This document shows positions 8,659-17,615 of a DNA stretch of 64,000 nt, one piece after another. The notes beneath the pieces were generated by a model, which had not been told where the DNA came from, did not search any database, and was given only the letters and a program-made list of their open reading frames with translations. Position numbers and translations under genes: made by a program. Numbering within the stretch: position 1 is the stretch's first letter; every line of letters begins with the position of its first letter. This stretch comes from Microbacterium sp. SYP-A9085 (GTDB lineage: Bacteria; Actinomycetota; Actinomycetes; Actinomycetales; Microbacteriaceae): the NCBI RefSeq assembly GCF_009649635.1, contig NZ_WJII01000004.1, forward strand, positions 124,001 to 188,000, read 5' to 3'.

Positions 8659-10178
8659 TGAGCACCCTCGTCAGCAAAGGGCACGCGAGCGTCGTGACGG
8701 GCGACCAGTTCCGTAAATGGCGCGATCGCAAGGACACGGGTAACGAACATGCCCCGAAAACCCGGCTCGGCAATGTCGAGCGTCATGTGACCAGCGCGCT
8801 CGAGCTCGTGAAGGTCCGCGACATCCGCCGCCGCTTCCAGCCGGTCACGCAGCTCCCGAGTGGCTCGGTGCACCTCATGTCTCAGCAACGAGGCGTGCCC
8901 GAAGTGCGGCTGCACCGGTAGCCCCAGCCACTCGAGGAGCCGCTCGAAGTCACTATCACTCTGCGGACGGATCACATGAGGCGATGCCCAAGCACGGACC
9001 TGGCCAGCCGCGCGAACCCCGAGTGCACGCAAGGCGCGTTCGGAGTCACGGATACCGCTCGCCCTGAGTCGCTCAATCAATGCAGACTTCCAGGACGCCC
9101 GCGACGCCTGGATTGCTGACGCGCGAGGGCCGATTCGCGCAAATGCTCGCGCATGGAGGGACTCGCGCTCAGCCTCACCTTCACGCAGAAGCAGGTACGT
9201 GCCCGGAGCAACCGCGGACACCTCGGAATAGCCAACGCGCTCGCCGGGCGGTTGCGTCGGATCGAGCGCGCGGATGCGCTCACCATCGTCATCAAGCCAG
9301 ATTGCGCGATTCCCCGAAAGAAGGACCTTGCGCGCCTCCACCTCGTCCGCGTTCGGCGCACGGTCCTCACTCACCCGGCTCCCCCAGACCGGTTGCGGAA
9401 GGAGGTCCTCCTCCCGGATCGGCTCGGTCTCCGACATCGCAGGCTCTGGCGACGCGGGCAATGCATCGCCAACCTCGACGATGCGCGCGGCGACCTGGAT
9501 ACCGCCTTCGGCGTACTGTGCGATCGCTGACCTTGGGACGGTCCGATCGCCGAACCACGCTGGGAGGATAAACGTCACCTCCAGTGTGCGGGGCGCAGTG
9601 ACCGCCGTCGGCTTGAAGAATCGCGGTGGACCCACGAAGTAGGCGATGTCCTCGGAAACATCGGCGCGCTCAAGATCGCCGAGCGTGAGAACTCGTACCC
9701 CAAGTGAGCCGAGCCATTCGCCCAGGGCTTCTCGCGATCGACTGCTCGCAGCCACGACAATTGCTGACTCCGCTCCGACCTCAGTCAGCGACTCAAGCAA
9801 TACGGCGCCCACGAGTGGGTCGCGGGTGCAGAGTGCAGCCGCGGCGTCAGCGATCTCTCGCAGCAGCGCATCTTCGTCGACGGCGCCGATCAGCCGCCCA
9901 GCCTGACGACCCACCTCGCCCGCGGCGGCCGCGAGCTGAGCATTGCGCTCTATCGGCATCGGGTCGGTGATGAGGCGCCAGCGCAGTGCTTTCGCGGCAC
10001 CGGCGAGGTGATCCCAGACGCCAGGCCCATCCCGCTGGATCAGTCGGAACAGGCCTCGGGTGGCCGAATCGAACCTTGCACCGAGTTCGTCCCGAATAGC
10101 AATGATCTCAACGCCATGCCGCACGAGCGAAGCCGAGGCCGCGTATCGCTGATCGAGTCCGATGATCCGCGACGTCAT
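8646..10178 (-). CDS. Unrecognised defence-operon protein (510 aa)
   Basis: The start ATG 10178 overlaps the previous gene's stop as ATGA, giving 510 residues beginning MTSRIIGLDQRYAASASLV. I do not recognise the family. The protein is soluble, with no signal peptide or membrane helix and few cysteines. The N-terminal third reads as helical (long Ala/Leu/Glu stretches). A central stretch, LEVTFILPAWFGDRTVP, looks like beta strands. An acidic linker sits near residue 250, and residues 300-335 include GTYLLLREGEAE. The C-terminal 180 residues are Arg-rich and helical and could bind DNA. It sits where a DrmE-type component might be expected, but no motif proves that. Tight coupling to a methyltransferase, helicases and DrmAB is the only functional clue. 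Confidence 0.8.
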   Translation of the reverse strand: MTSRIIGLDQRYAASASLVRHGVEIIAIRDELGARFDSATRGLFRLIQRDGPGVWDHLAGAAKALRWRLITDPMPIERNAQLAAAAGEVGRQAGRLIGAVDEDALLREIADAAAALCTRDPLVGAVLLESLTEVGAESAIVVAASSRSREALGEWLGSLGVRVLTLGDLERADVSEDIAYFVGPPRFFKPTAVTAPRTLEVTFILPAWFGDRTVPRSAIAQYAEGGIQVAARIVEVGDALPASPEPAMSETEPIREEDLLPQPVWGSRVSEDRAPNADEVEARKVLLSGNRAIWLDDDGERIRALDPTQPPGERVGYSEVSAVAPGTYLLLREGEAERESLHARAFARIGPRASAIQASRASWKSALIERLRASGIRDSERALRALGVRAAGQVRAWASPHVIRPQSDSDFERLLEWLGLPVQPHFGHASLLRHEVHRATRELRDRLEAAADVADLHELERAGHMTLDIAEPGFRGMFVTRVLAIAPFTELVARHDARVPFADEGAQWLE

Positions 10179-11143
10179 AGCGCCACCGTGAATCCGAGTG
10201 CCTCGACACCGGCAGAAGGAGACCAACCGAGCTGTGTTGACAACGCAATCGGCTCGCCGCGCGAGTTTCTGAGCTGCACGACCTGTTCCGCTGCACTCTC
10301 GTCAGCAACGGATCGATCGAAGACGCACACGACGATCGGGCTTAGAACGTCATTGAGATATCTGATTGCACCCTGGCCGTCCAGAATCGTGAGGGATACG
10401 TCATCGGGAAGCGGAAGCTGGTCAGCAAAGCCCGAAGACGAGTAGATGCGCGAGAACCAGGTTGCCGACTTCTCCGTGCGAGGGAGAAGCAGGGTCGATA
10501 GGAGGTCACCGTCAGCGTCGTCACCCCGAGCAAGGACCGCCTGGAGGTCTTCACTAAGCCAGCTCTTGGTACCGACGATCGCGAGATCAGCTGCCGGCGC
10601 AACCAGGCGGCGAACCCAATCGCGGTCGATTCCAGTCATGCGGCCGATGCTGCCAATCACCGGTCGGGGCATCTTCTCCGCTGGGTCACCCTCGGCCACA
10701 GGAGCGACACCCTCCAGGCGGTCTATAGCCCAGTGGCCGGCCAGCGTTGCCCGTACCTGCGATCGGGTTTCGTCAAGGCCTTGGAAGGGGCCCGAGATGA
10801 CGTGCGTTGCATTCACAGCGCGATAGTGCGCTCGCAGCACCGCTCCTCGAAGCACGGTCAGAGAGTCGATGGTCGTCTGGACTGGCGGCCTACCAAGAGT
10901 CCATCCGGTGCCCACGAGTGCCGCCGCATACTCGCGACTTGGCACAGAGATCGCAACGATCAACTGTCGACCGCTGAAGTCATCTGCCTTCCGCGCAAGC
11001 CTCGTTCCAAGAGCGAGGATCGGGCCGATCCACGACGAGCGGACCGGAGTGGATTCAGGATCTTCAGCAAGGCTCAGGAGCACGTTCGGCCCCGGCCGCC
11101 CCCTCCCCTCGCTCATCTTTTCCCCCGCTCGATACCATTCCAC
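10175..11143 (-). CDS. Unrecognised defence-operon protein (322 aa)
   Basis: This is a soluble protein of 322 residues; an internal ATG at 11116 (MSEGRGRPGPNVLLSLAED) is an alternative start, and both have purine-rich sites upstream. No known motif is visible. The pattern alternates hydrophobic strands and helices, for example LIVAISVPSREYAAALVG (about 60-77), suggesting an alpha/beta fold, and the C-terminal half contains IVVCVFDRSVADE. It follows the methyltransferase by 52 bp and overlaps the next unknown gene by 4 bp (ATGA). It may act as a pair with that gene, for instance as two halves of one module. The function is unknown; the gene itself is well supported by its conserved-looking reading frame and coupling. 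Confidence 0.78.
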   Translation of the reverse strand: MEWYRAGEKMSEGRGRPGPNVLLSLAEDPESTPVRSSWIGPILALGTRLARKADDFSGRQLIVAISVPSREYAAALVGTGWTLGRPPVQTTIDSLTVLRGAVLRAHYRAVNATHVISGPFQGLDETRSQVRATLAGHWAIDRLEGVAPVAEGDPAEKMPRPVIGSIGRMTGIDRDWVRRLVAPAADLAIVGTKSWLSEDLQAVLARGDDADGDLLSTLLLPRTEKSATWFSRIYSSSGFADQLPLPDDVSLTILDGQGAIRYLNDVLSPIVVCVFDRSVADESAAEQVVQLRNSRGEPIALSTQLGWSPSAGVEALGFTVAL

Positions 11144-11195
11144 TCCACTGTATAGATGGCGTCCGACATTGAGCGGGTGGCGAAGCCCATGCAGG

Positions 11196-12236
11196 TTACG
11201 CCGCGACAGTCTGAGTATCGCTCGCCGTGGTAGTCAGCGCAGCCGACGTGGCCGCCGCGAGCGAGCGAGCGACGGGCGGCGGCACAGCGTTCGAAACCTG
11301 CTCCACCTGCTGCGAGAGAGTGCCATCGAGGACGAAGGAAGTCGGGAAGCCTTGCAGGAGCATCGCCTCATAGATGCTGAGCCGACGCGCTCCGTCCGGA
11401 TGAACATGAATCTCACGATGCCCGTAGGCCACCGTGGGGCTCGGCTTGTCCCACGACAGACGCCGGAAGCTCCTAGTGGGCGCGGGGTCATCCGAATCGC
11501 CGCTGAACCGCTTGGACCGGGGATTCATTGTCCAATGGTTCGGATGCGCCGGGATGTCGTCCGCCGAGAGAGCTCGTGAGAAGAATGCTGGCTGGGGCAG
11601 GTGACCAATTGCGCCACGCACAGTCAGATCGACTTCCTCGCGAGAGATGGTCTTCGGCTTGAAAGCCCTGGCGGCTGCCTCGCTCTTGAACCCGGAGATG
11701 ATCACGCGGTTCCGGGTCTGGGGCACGCCGTAGTCCAGAGCCGAGTGCTCATCAACGCCAGCCGTGAGCTCCAACTCCTTGAACCGAGTCAAGATGTTAC
11801 GGAAAGTCACCGAGTGCTTCGCGTCGCGGATACCCATGACGTTTTCGAAGAGCACGAACTGCACGTCGTATCGAGCTTGCAATGCCTCGACGATCTCAAT
11901 GTAGAAGGTCGGCATCTGATTGCGAGGATCGTCAGCACGAGAGTTCGGGTTCGCGCGCGAGAACCCCTGACATGGCGGCCCTCCGATGATTCCGATGGCC
12001 TCGCCATCATTCAGCACCTTCGCGATCTCGTCCAAGACGGCGAGTCTCCCAGACGCCTCGTACCGCACCGTGATGTCCGCCGCAACCGACGTGGTCGTCG
12101 GAAAGTTGCGCTTATGCGTCTGCACCGCGGCCGCCATCCAGTCAACTGCAAAAGCGATCTCGTAGCCCTCCTGGTGGAAGCCAAGATCAAGCCCGCCGGC
12201 GCCGGAAAAGAGGCTCACGATACGGGGCAAGGTCAT
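11196..12236 (-). CDS. drmMII: C5-cytosine DNA methyltransferase, DISARM drmMII-like
   Basis: This 346-residue protein carries the ordered C5-methyltransferase motifs: motif I LFSGAGGLDLGF (9-20), motif IV GGPPCQGFS with catalytic Cys89, motif VI FENVMG (about 134), motif VIII QTRNRV and C-terminal motifs IX-X. The start ATG 12236 has AAGGAG upstream at good spacing. It transfers a methyl group from S-adenosylmethionine to cytosine and would mark host DNA as self. In class 2 DISARM the drmMII gene is such an enzyme. It is the first gene of the minus-strand operon, ahead of two unknown proteins, the NERD helicase, drmA and drmB. The recognition sequence cannot be predicted. A stand-alone orphan methyltransferase is less likely given the operon. 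Confidence 0.88.
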   Translation of the reverse strand: MTLPRIVSLFSGAGGLDLGFHQEGYEIAFAVDWMAAAVQTHKRNFPTTTSVAADITVRYEASGRLAVLDEIAKVLNDGEAIGIIGGPPCQGFSRANPNSRADDPRNQMPTFYIEIVEALQARYDVQFVLFENVMGIRDAKHSVTFRNILTRFKELELTAGVDEHSALDYGVPQTRNRVIISGFKSEAAARAFKPKTISREEVDLTVRGAIGHLPQPAFFSRALSADDIPAHPNHWTMNPRSKRFSGDSDDPAPTRSFRRLSWDKPSPTVAYGHREIHVHPDGARRLSIYEAMLLQGFPTSFVLDGTLSQQVEQVSNAVPPPVARSLAAATSAALTTTASDTQTVAA

Positions 12237-12775
12237 CGGGGGCTCCTTCGGCTACAGAGGCACTCGACTGGAGCCTTCCAGACCAGCGTACCGACAGCGA
12301 TGACTTAAATCCGACCCCTTCCGGTGTGTCGTGGACGAACCTCCGCTTATGCCGGCTAAGTCGATCCCGCCCGCCGCGAAAGCGCGCCGGAACGGCCCGA
12401 ACGACGCAAGCGGGATCGCGGGACGTGGACCGGCGGAACCGCGTTGCGCCGTTCGCACCGCTCCGGTGAGAGGCAGGGAGCGGGCGGCTGGAATGGGCTG
12501 TGGCGTCCGACACCTCGGCTCGCTACGCGGGTTTGACGACCGGATCGAGCACGCGGCCAACGATCCGTGGAACGACTCCGAAGACCTCCTCCGACAACAC
12601 TCTCAAGAAGAACTACCGCCCTCTCCACCTCAAGAACTCCTCCCCCCAACCTCCCCCTCCAAGACCTCCTCCTCCCTAAGCCCTTCCCTAACACTCCGCA
12701 TCCTCCTACCCCTCCCAAGAGAATGGACGTATTCTACCTGATACGATAGCTGTCATTTGAGAAGGGAGGCGAGCC
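12237..12775. other. Divergent intergenic region with candidate oriT and defence-operon promoter
   Basis: This 539-bp gap lies between the methyltransferase (minus) and the relaxase (plus). It must contain both promoters. It holds a 9-bp inverted repeat (12362-12370 with 12410-12418) and, from about 12600 to 12725, a stretch almost free of G on the plus strand. No coding frame looks convincing. Placement next to a relaxase makes it the most likely site of the transfer origin, but no nic-site consensus was recognised. Confidence 0.5.
12362..12418. repeat. Inverted repeat, possible oriT arm
   Basis: CGATCCCGC at 12362-12370 is repeated as its reverse complement at 12410-12418 with a 39-bp spacer, about 360 bp upstream of the relaxase start. 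Inverted repeats near the nick site are usual in MobF origins of transfer. The assignment is by position only. Confidence 0.35.
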
Positions 12776-15700
12776 ATGAAGGGCGGCGTGATCCCGTTCC
12801 GGGGCACCGGCTCGGATGCCCTGCGGTATCTGGAGTCCGACCGGGCGCGGGCGGACGAGTATTACCTGGAGGCGGGGACCGCACTGGCGGAGTTCACCGC
12901 GGTCGACGCCGAGGGCCGCGTGATCGGCGAACTCGGGCTGACCTCGGACGAGTATCGCCAGTGGGTCGACTGGATCAACCCGATCACCGGGGAGTCGATG
13001 GGCCGACCCCGGCTGCCCGGCGAGGGTCGGCGCGGATCGCCCCGGTTTATGGAGATGGTCGTGAACGTCCCCAAGTCCCTGTCGGTCGCGGCCGGCCTTC
13101 ACCCGGAGGTGTCTGAGGCCCTGGATGCCGCCCAGCGGGACGCGGTGGCGGAGATCCGGTCCTGGCTCGGCCAGCACTCGCTCACCCGCATTGGCCCGCG
13201 TGGGAAGCAGGACGTCATGCCGATCGAACAGCTCGAAACCGTCGCCGTCTCACACAAGACCTCCCGCGCCGGTGACCCGCACCGGCACATCCACTTCCAG
13301 ATCGGGACGCGCGTGTGGGCGGGAGGCGCCTGGCGCGGCCTCTACACCGCGGCGCTGTTCCGGCAACAGGGCGCGATCCGCGCTCTCGGCACGGCGGTCA
13401 TCGCCGCGCACCCGCAGCTCGCCGCAGTGCTCGATGCGCACGGCCTGACCCTCGATCCGGTGACCGGTGAGGTCGCGGAGCTGGTGCCGTGGAACGCGGT
13501 GATGTCGAAGCGCGGCGCGCAGGTCGCGCGTAACCTCGCTCGCTTTGAGGCGGAGTGGGAGGCGGCGCATCCCGGCGAGACGCCGGGGCCGGTGGTGCGC
13601 GCCCGGTTGCACGCGAAGGCGTGGGATCACGAGCGGCCGAGCAAGAAGCCCTCCGTGCTCGGGAGCGAGGCCGGGTGGCTGCGCGAGTTGCAGGACGCTG
13701 GCTACACGCCGGACCTGCCGCGCGCCACTGTGCAACCCGTGCGCACGCTGGACGAACTGGCTGTGCAACAGGTCGCTTCCCGTGCGCTCGACCGCTGCGC
13801 GGCTGCTGCGTCCGCGTGGAGCGTGCATGACGTGCAGGAGCAGGTGGCGCGCATCGTCACCGAGGCCGGTGTGCGCGCCACGCGCGGGGAGTTGCGCGAT
13901 TTCATCACCATCACGACTCAGCTGGCGGCCGATGACTGCCTCTCGATCCTGCCGCCGGATGCGCCGCGCCCGGAGCATGTGGCGCACCTGACGACGTTGC
14001 ACGTCGTGGCCGTCGAGACGGAGCTGCGCGACCGGCTTGCCGCGCGCGCCACCCGGCCGGCGCACGGCGCAATCCCGCGTGTGCAGGAGGCGGGGCTGGA
14101 TGCGGACCAGGCGCGCGCCGCCGCCGCGGTCGCCTCCACCCGGCCGCTCGTCGTTGTGGAGGGTGCGGCGGGTGCAGGCAAGACCACCATGCTCGGTGCC
14201 GCGATCCGCGCCGCCGGACAGGAGAGCCGTTCGGTGCGGGTGGTAACGCCGACGAAGAAAGCCGCCGACGTCGCTGCCGTCGAGCTTGGCGTGCCGACCG
14301 ACTCGGTAGCGGCGCTCGTCTACGACCACGGGTTCCGGTGGAACGCCGATGGGGTCTGGACCCGGCTGGCCGCGGCCGACACGGACCCGCTGACGGGCGC
14401 GACCTACCGAGGCCCCGCGAAGGAGAACCGCCTCGCTGCTGATGAGCGGGTCGTGGTGGACGAGGCGGGGATGCTCGACCAGGACACCGCCCTCGCCCTG
14501 CTGACCGTCGCGGATGAGGCCGGCGCGACGCTTGCGCTCGTCGGTGACCGGGCGCAGCTCCCCGCCGTGGGGCGTGGCGGCGTGCTCGACATCGCGGCGG
14601 ACCTCGTGCCGCGCGTCTACTCGCTGACGAGCCTGCACCGCTTCGCGGACCCCGACTACGCGCAGCTCACCCTCGACCTGCGAACCGGCCGGAACCCGGC
14701 CGAGCTGTTCGACCGGCTCCACGCGCTCGGACTCGTGCTGCTCCACGAGGACGCCGAGGCGCTGCGCGCCGCGGTCGCCGCCGAGCGGATCGATGGAGCC
14801 GCGATCACCGCCGCGACCAACGACGAGGCCCGGGAGCTGAACGCCCTGATCCGAGAGGACCGGGTGCGCGCGGGCGTGGTCGACGACGCCCGCAGCATCG
14901 ACGGCGCGGACGGACTGAGCATCGGTGCCGGCGACCTGATCCAGACCCGCCGCAACGACTCGGAGGTGGGCGTGGCGAACCGGCAGATCTGGATCGTCCA
15001 GCAGGTCGGGGACGACGGCAGCCTGTGGGTGCGGGACGCCGCCAGCGAGCGGAAGCAGCAGCGCACCGTGCATCTGCCCGCCGAGTACGTCGCAGAGCAC
15101 GCGCACCTGGCCTACGCTGCGACCGCCTACGGCGTCCAGGGCATGACCGCCCCCGCGTCGCATACCGTCCTGTCGGACGCGCTCGACGCGGCCGGCGTCT
15201 ACGTCGGCCTCACCCGCGGGCAGGAGAAGAACCGGCTGCATGTGGTCGCCGCGGACCTCGGGGACGCGCGGGAGCAATTCACAGCCGCGCTCGAGCGGGA
15301 CCGCGCCGACCGCGGACTGCGCGAGGCCACCGGGCGGGCGCAGGCCGCCGTCGCGGGCATCGTCGCGGACGGGCCGGTGCGCGTCGTGAACGCCGAGCGC
15401 GCCCGACTGCGGCAGGGCATCGAGCAGGCCGAGCGCCAAGCGGCATGGTGGGCGGAGGCGGCCGAGGCGATAGCGCGGCAGTCGGCCGCGCACCGCGTCG
15501 AGGCCGAGACGCGGCGGGCCGAGGTCGAGGCCGCCGCCCAGCAGGTCGAGGAGGCGCGCGCCGAGGTGATCCCGCCGCTGATCGAGCAAGCCGGTACGGA
15601 CGCCGCTGCGGTCCTCGCTGTCAGGAAGCGCCACGAGGCGGCGATCGCCGCGAGGAGCTGGTCCGGGGCGCTCAGGCGTCGGAGCGCCGACCGCGCGCTG

Positions 15701-16192
15701 GCCGAGGCCGAGCGTCAGCGCCACGATGCCGAGAACCTGGCCCGGCAGCGGTGGGGCTCGATCCCGCGCACGCCGGAGCAGGTGCCGGCGTGGGCGCAGA
15801 TGGCGGCCGAGCAACAGGCCGAGGCCGACCCGCGGCTGGCCGACGCGATGCAGACGCACGCGCAGGTACGGCAGGAGCAGCGCCGCGCCGGGGACCGGCA
15901 GGAGCCGCAACGGGGCTTGCTGCACACGCGGCTGTTCGGCATCCCGTACCGCACCAACATCCCGCGCCGCCGGGCAGACGATGCCCAGCGGCAGGCCGAG
16001 GCGCTACGGCGGCAGCTCGCGGAGCTGGAGGCCCTGCCGGTCGCCGAGGCCGCCGCACAGATCGAGGCACGCGCTGAGGCCGAGCGCATCGCAGCTGAGG
16101 CCCTGACGCGACGGGCTGAGGGGCTGCACGACTTCACCCGCGACCCGAGCCGACAGTTGCCCGGCATCGAGCGGGACAGCATCGGCCTCTGA
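12776..16192 (+). CDS. MobF-family relaxase with C-terminal helicase (TraA/TrwC-like)
   Basis: This 1138-residue protein starts at ATG 12776 behind GAGAAGGGAGG. The N-terminal relaxase domain has a tyrosine pair at residues 29-30 (DEYYLEAG) and the metal-binding triad segment DPHRHIHFQ (about 165). A RecD/TraI-type helicase follows with Walker A EGAAGAGKTT (about 462), Walker B VVVDEAGML (about 560) and YGVQGMTAP. The last 250 residues are Ala/Glu/Arg-rich, probably coiled coil. Such enzymes nick one strand at oriT, stay bound through tyrosine and unwind the plasmid or element strand for conjugative transfer. No coupling protein or T4SS gene is nearby, so the element is mobilizable rather than self-transmissible. 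Confidence 0.9.
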   Translation: MKGGVIPFRGTGSDALRYLESDRARADEYYLEAGTALAEFTAVDAEGRVIGELGLTSDEYRQWVDWINPITGESMGRPRLPGEGRRGSPRFMEMVVNVPKSLSVAAGLHPEVSEALDAAQRDAVAEIRSWLGQHSLTRIGPRGKQDVMPIEQLETVAVSHKTSRAGDPHRHIHFQIGTRVWAGGAWRGLYTAALFRQQGAIRALGTAVIAAHPQLAAVLDAHGLTLDPVTGEVAELVPWNAVMSKRGAQVARNLARFEAEWEAAHPGETPGPVVRARLHAKAWDHERPSKKPSVLGSEAGWLRELQDAGYTPDLPRATVQPVRTLDELAVQQVASRALDRCAAAASAWSVHDVQEQVARIVTEAGVRATRGELRDFITITTQLAADDCLSILPPDAPRPEHVAHLTTLHVVAVETELRDRLAARATRPAHGAIPRVQEAGLDADQARAAAAVASTRPLVVVEGAAGAGKTTMLGAAIRAAGQESRSVRVVTPTKKAADVAAVELGVPTDSVAALVYDHGFRWNADGVWTRLAAADTDPLTGATYRGPAKENRLAADERVVVDEAGMLDQDTALALLTVADEAGATLALVGDRAQLPAVGRGGVLDIAADLVPRVYSLTSLHRFADPDYAQLTLDLRTGRNPAELFDRLHALGLVLLHEDAEALRAAVAAERIDGAAITAATNDEARELNALIREDRVRAGVVDDARSIDGADGLSIGAGDLIQTRRNDSEVGVANRQIWIVQQVGDDGSLWVRDAASERKQQRTVHLPAEYVAEHAHLAYAATAYGVQGMTAPASHTVLSDALDAAGVYVGLTRGQEKNRLHVVAADLGDAREQFTAALERDRADRGLREATGRAQAAVAGIVADGPVRVVNAERARLRQGIEQAERQAAWWAEAAEAIARQSAAHRVEAETRRAEVEAAAQQVEEARAEVIPPLIEQAGTDAAAVLAVRKRHEAAIAARSWSGALRRRSADRALAEAERQRHDAENLARQRWGSIPRTPEQVPAWAQMAAEQQAEADPRLADAMQTHAQVRQEQRRAGDRQEPQRGLLHTRLFGIPYRTNIPRRRADDAQRQAEALRRQLAELEALPVAEAAAQIEARAEAERIAAEALTRRAEGLHDFTRDPSRQLPGIERDSIGL

Positions 16193-16206
16193 CCGGCGGC
16201 TCCGCG

Positions 16207-17514
16207 CTACAGCCCCGGCGCGTCGCGGCGCGACGTGTGGGAGGCACCGCCAAGCCCGTAGCGGGTGAGGTCGGGCAGCGCCGGCCCGCGAGCGGGCCTG
16301 CGGTTCCGGGTATCCTCGGCGCCGACGCGGTTGCTGCGCTCGGTCAGGGCGACCAGGCCCAGGTGTCGGTCGGCGGTCCAGCACACCAGCCGGCCGCGCT
16401 CCTTCGCCCGGTTCAGGATGCCAGCCTCCGCCAGTTCGGTCAGGGCACGGTGCGCGGCGGCTGGCGACACACCCAGGCGAGTGCTGACGGACTCGGCGGT
16501 CAGCACCGGATCGGAGGCCAGGGTGTCGAGGATGCGCAGCACCACCGCATCCCGGCGCGGCACGGCGGGGCTCGCGCCACGGGCGCGACGTTGCGCCACC
16601 AGCTCGTCGCGCACCCGTGCGTCCAACGCCGCGATGTCCTCCGCGAGGCGGACGGCGTTGCCAGCCGCGCGCTCGGCGGCCTGCGCAAAACCGGTCACCC
16701 ACTCGTCCAGCCTCGGCGGGTCGGCCCGGTAGTCGGTGAGCCCGGCAATGTAGGAGTCGGTGTCGCCGGCGAACACGGTGCTGATCGGGATGAGCGCGTT
16801 CCGCAGCGCGTCCGCCCGGCGCAGCACCGTGTGGATCAGCGCGCGCCCGGTGCGGCCGTTGCCGTCGATGAACGGGTGGATCGTCTCAAACTGCGCGTGG
16901 ACGATCGCTGCCCGCACCACCGGGTTGCCGGCGGTGTCGGTGGCGAAGCGAGCGAGGTCGGCGACCAGCCGCTCCACCTCGCCCTCCGGCGGGGGCACGA
17001 ACGCGGCGCGCAGAGGCGACCAACCGGGACCGCCGACCCAGTTCTGCTCCTGGCGCAGCCCCCGCGCAAGGCGCGGCTCGATGACGTGCTGGAGGTCCAC
17101 AATGTCCTCGGTCGTGATCGCCCGATCCCGGTCGGCCAGCTCCGCGATCGCGGCCTCCGTCGCGCGCACGTTCGCCACCACATCGAGCGCCTGCCGCGGC
17201 CCCTCGCGCAACAGCTCCGCGATCGCCAACCGCTTCGGGGAGACCCGGTTGCCCTCGATCCACGACGAAGAGATGGACTCCGAGCGGATCAGCAGATGGT
17301 TCAGGTAGCGGCCCCGCTCACCGATTCTCTCGTCCGCCCGCGCCAGCACCGCCAGCGCGTCCTCCGCAGCCCCCTGTGCCACAGCGCTGAGCACCGGGAG
17401 CCGGTCGCCCAGCTCGCCCGGCACATACGCCAGGTAGCGGCCCGCCGTCCGGTCCTTCCGGCTCAGGCCGGCTGCGTCCTCCGGCTGCCACAGGCGCTCG
17501 ACGTACTCACCCAT
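16207..17514 (-). CDS. Fic/DOC family protein with N-terminal inhibitory motif and C-terminal winged helix
   Basis: This 435-residue protein has a complete Fic active-site motif, HPFIDGNGRTGR (about 211-222), with the catalytic His and the ATP-anion-binding GNGR. An inhibitory segment SSSWIEGNRVSP (about 80-91) fits the S/T-x-x-x-E-G/N consensus and lies N-terminal to the Fic core, as in class II self-inhibited Fic proteins. A winged-helix-like region follows (about 320-385), typical of Fic proteins that also bind DNA. Fic enzymes AMPylate target proteins using ATP. It faces the relaxase gene tail to tail with only 14 bp between stops. It could be a regulator or a growth-modulating toxin; the target is unknown. 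Confidence 0.88.
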   Translation of the reverse strand: MGEYVERLWQPEDAAGLSRKDRTAGRYLAYVPGELGDRLPVLSAVAQGAAEDALAVLARADERIGERGRYLNHLLIRSESISSSWIEGNRVSPKRLAIAELLREGPRQALDVVANVRATEAAIAELADRDRAITTEDIVDLQHVIEPRLARGLRQEQNWVGGPGWSPLRAAFVPPPEGEVERLVADLARFATDTAGNPVVRAAIVHAQFETIHPFIDGNGRTGRALIHTVLRRADALRNALIPISTVFAGDTDSYIAGLTDYRADPPRLDEWVTGFAQAAERAAGNAVRLAEDIAALDARVRDELVAQRRARGASPAVPRRDAVVLRILDTLASDPVLTAESVSTRLGVSPAAAHRALTELAEAGILNRAKERGRLVCWTADRHLGLVALTERSNRVGAEDTRNRRPARGPALPDLTRYGLGGASHTSRRDAPGL

Positions 17515-17615
17515 CAGCGCCTCCGATCCCGCATCGTGAACTTCTACTTTAGATGAACTAGCCGAGAAATGGGAGCGCGGAAATCACGGCTAGCCTCGCG
17601 CCGCTCCCCCGACCA

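Noticed and set aside
13250..15925. 891-codon open frame antisense to the relaxase
   Set aside because: Pro/Arg/Gly-rich shadow frame in GC-rich DNA; the plus strand encodes a relaxase with clear motifs.
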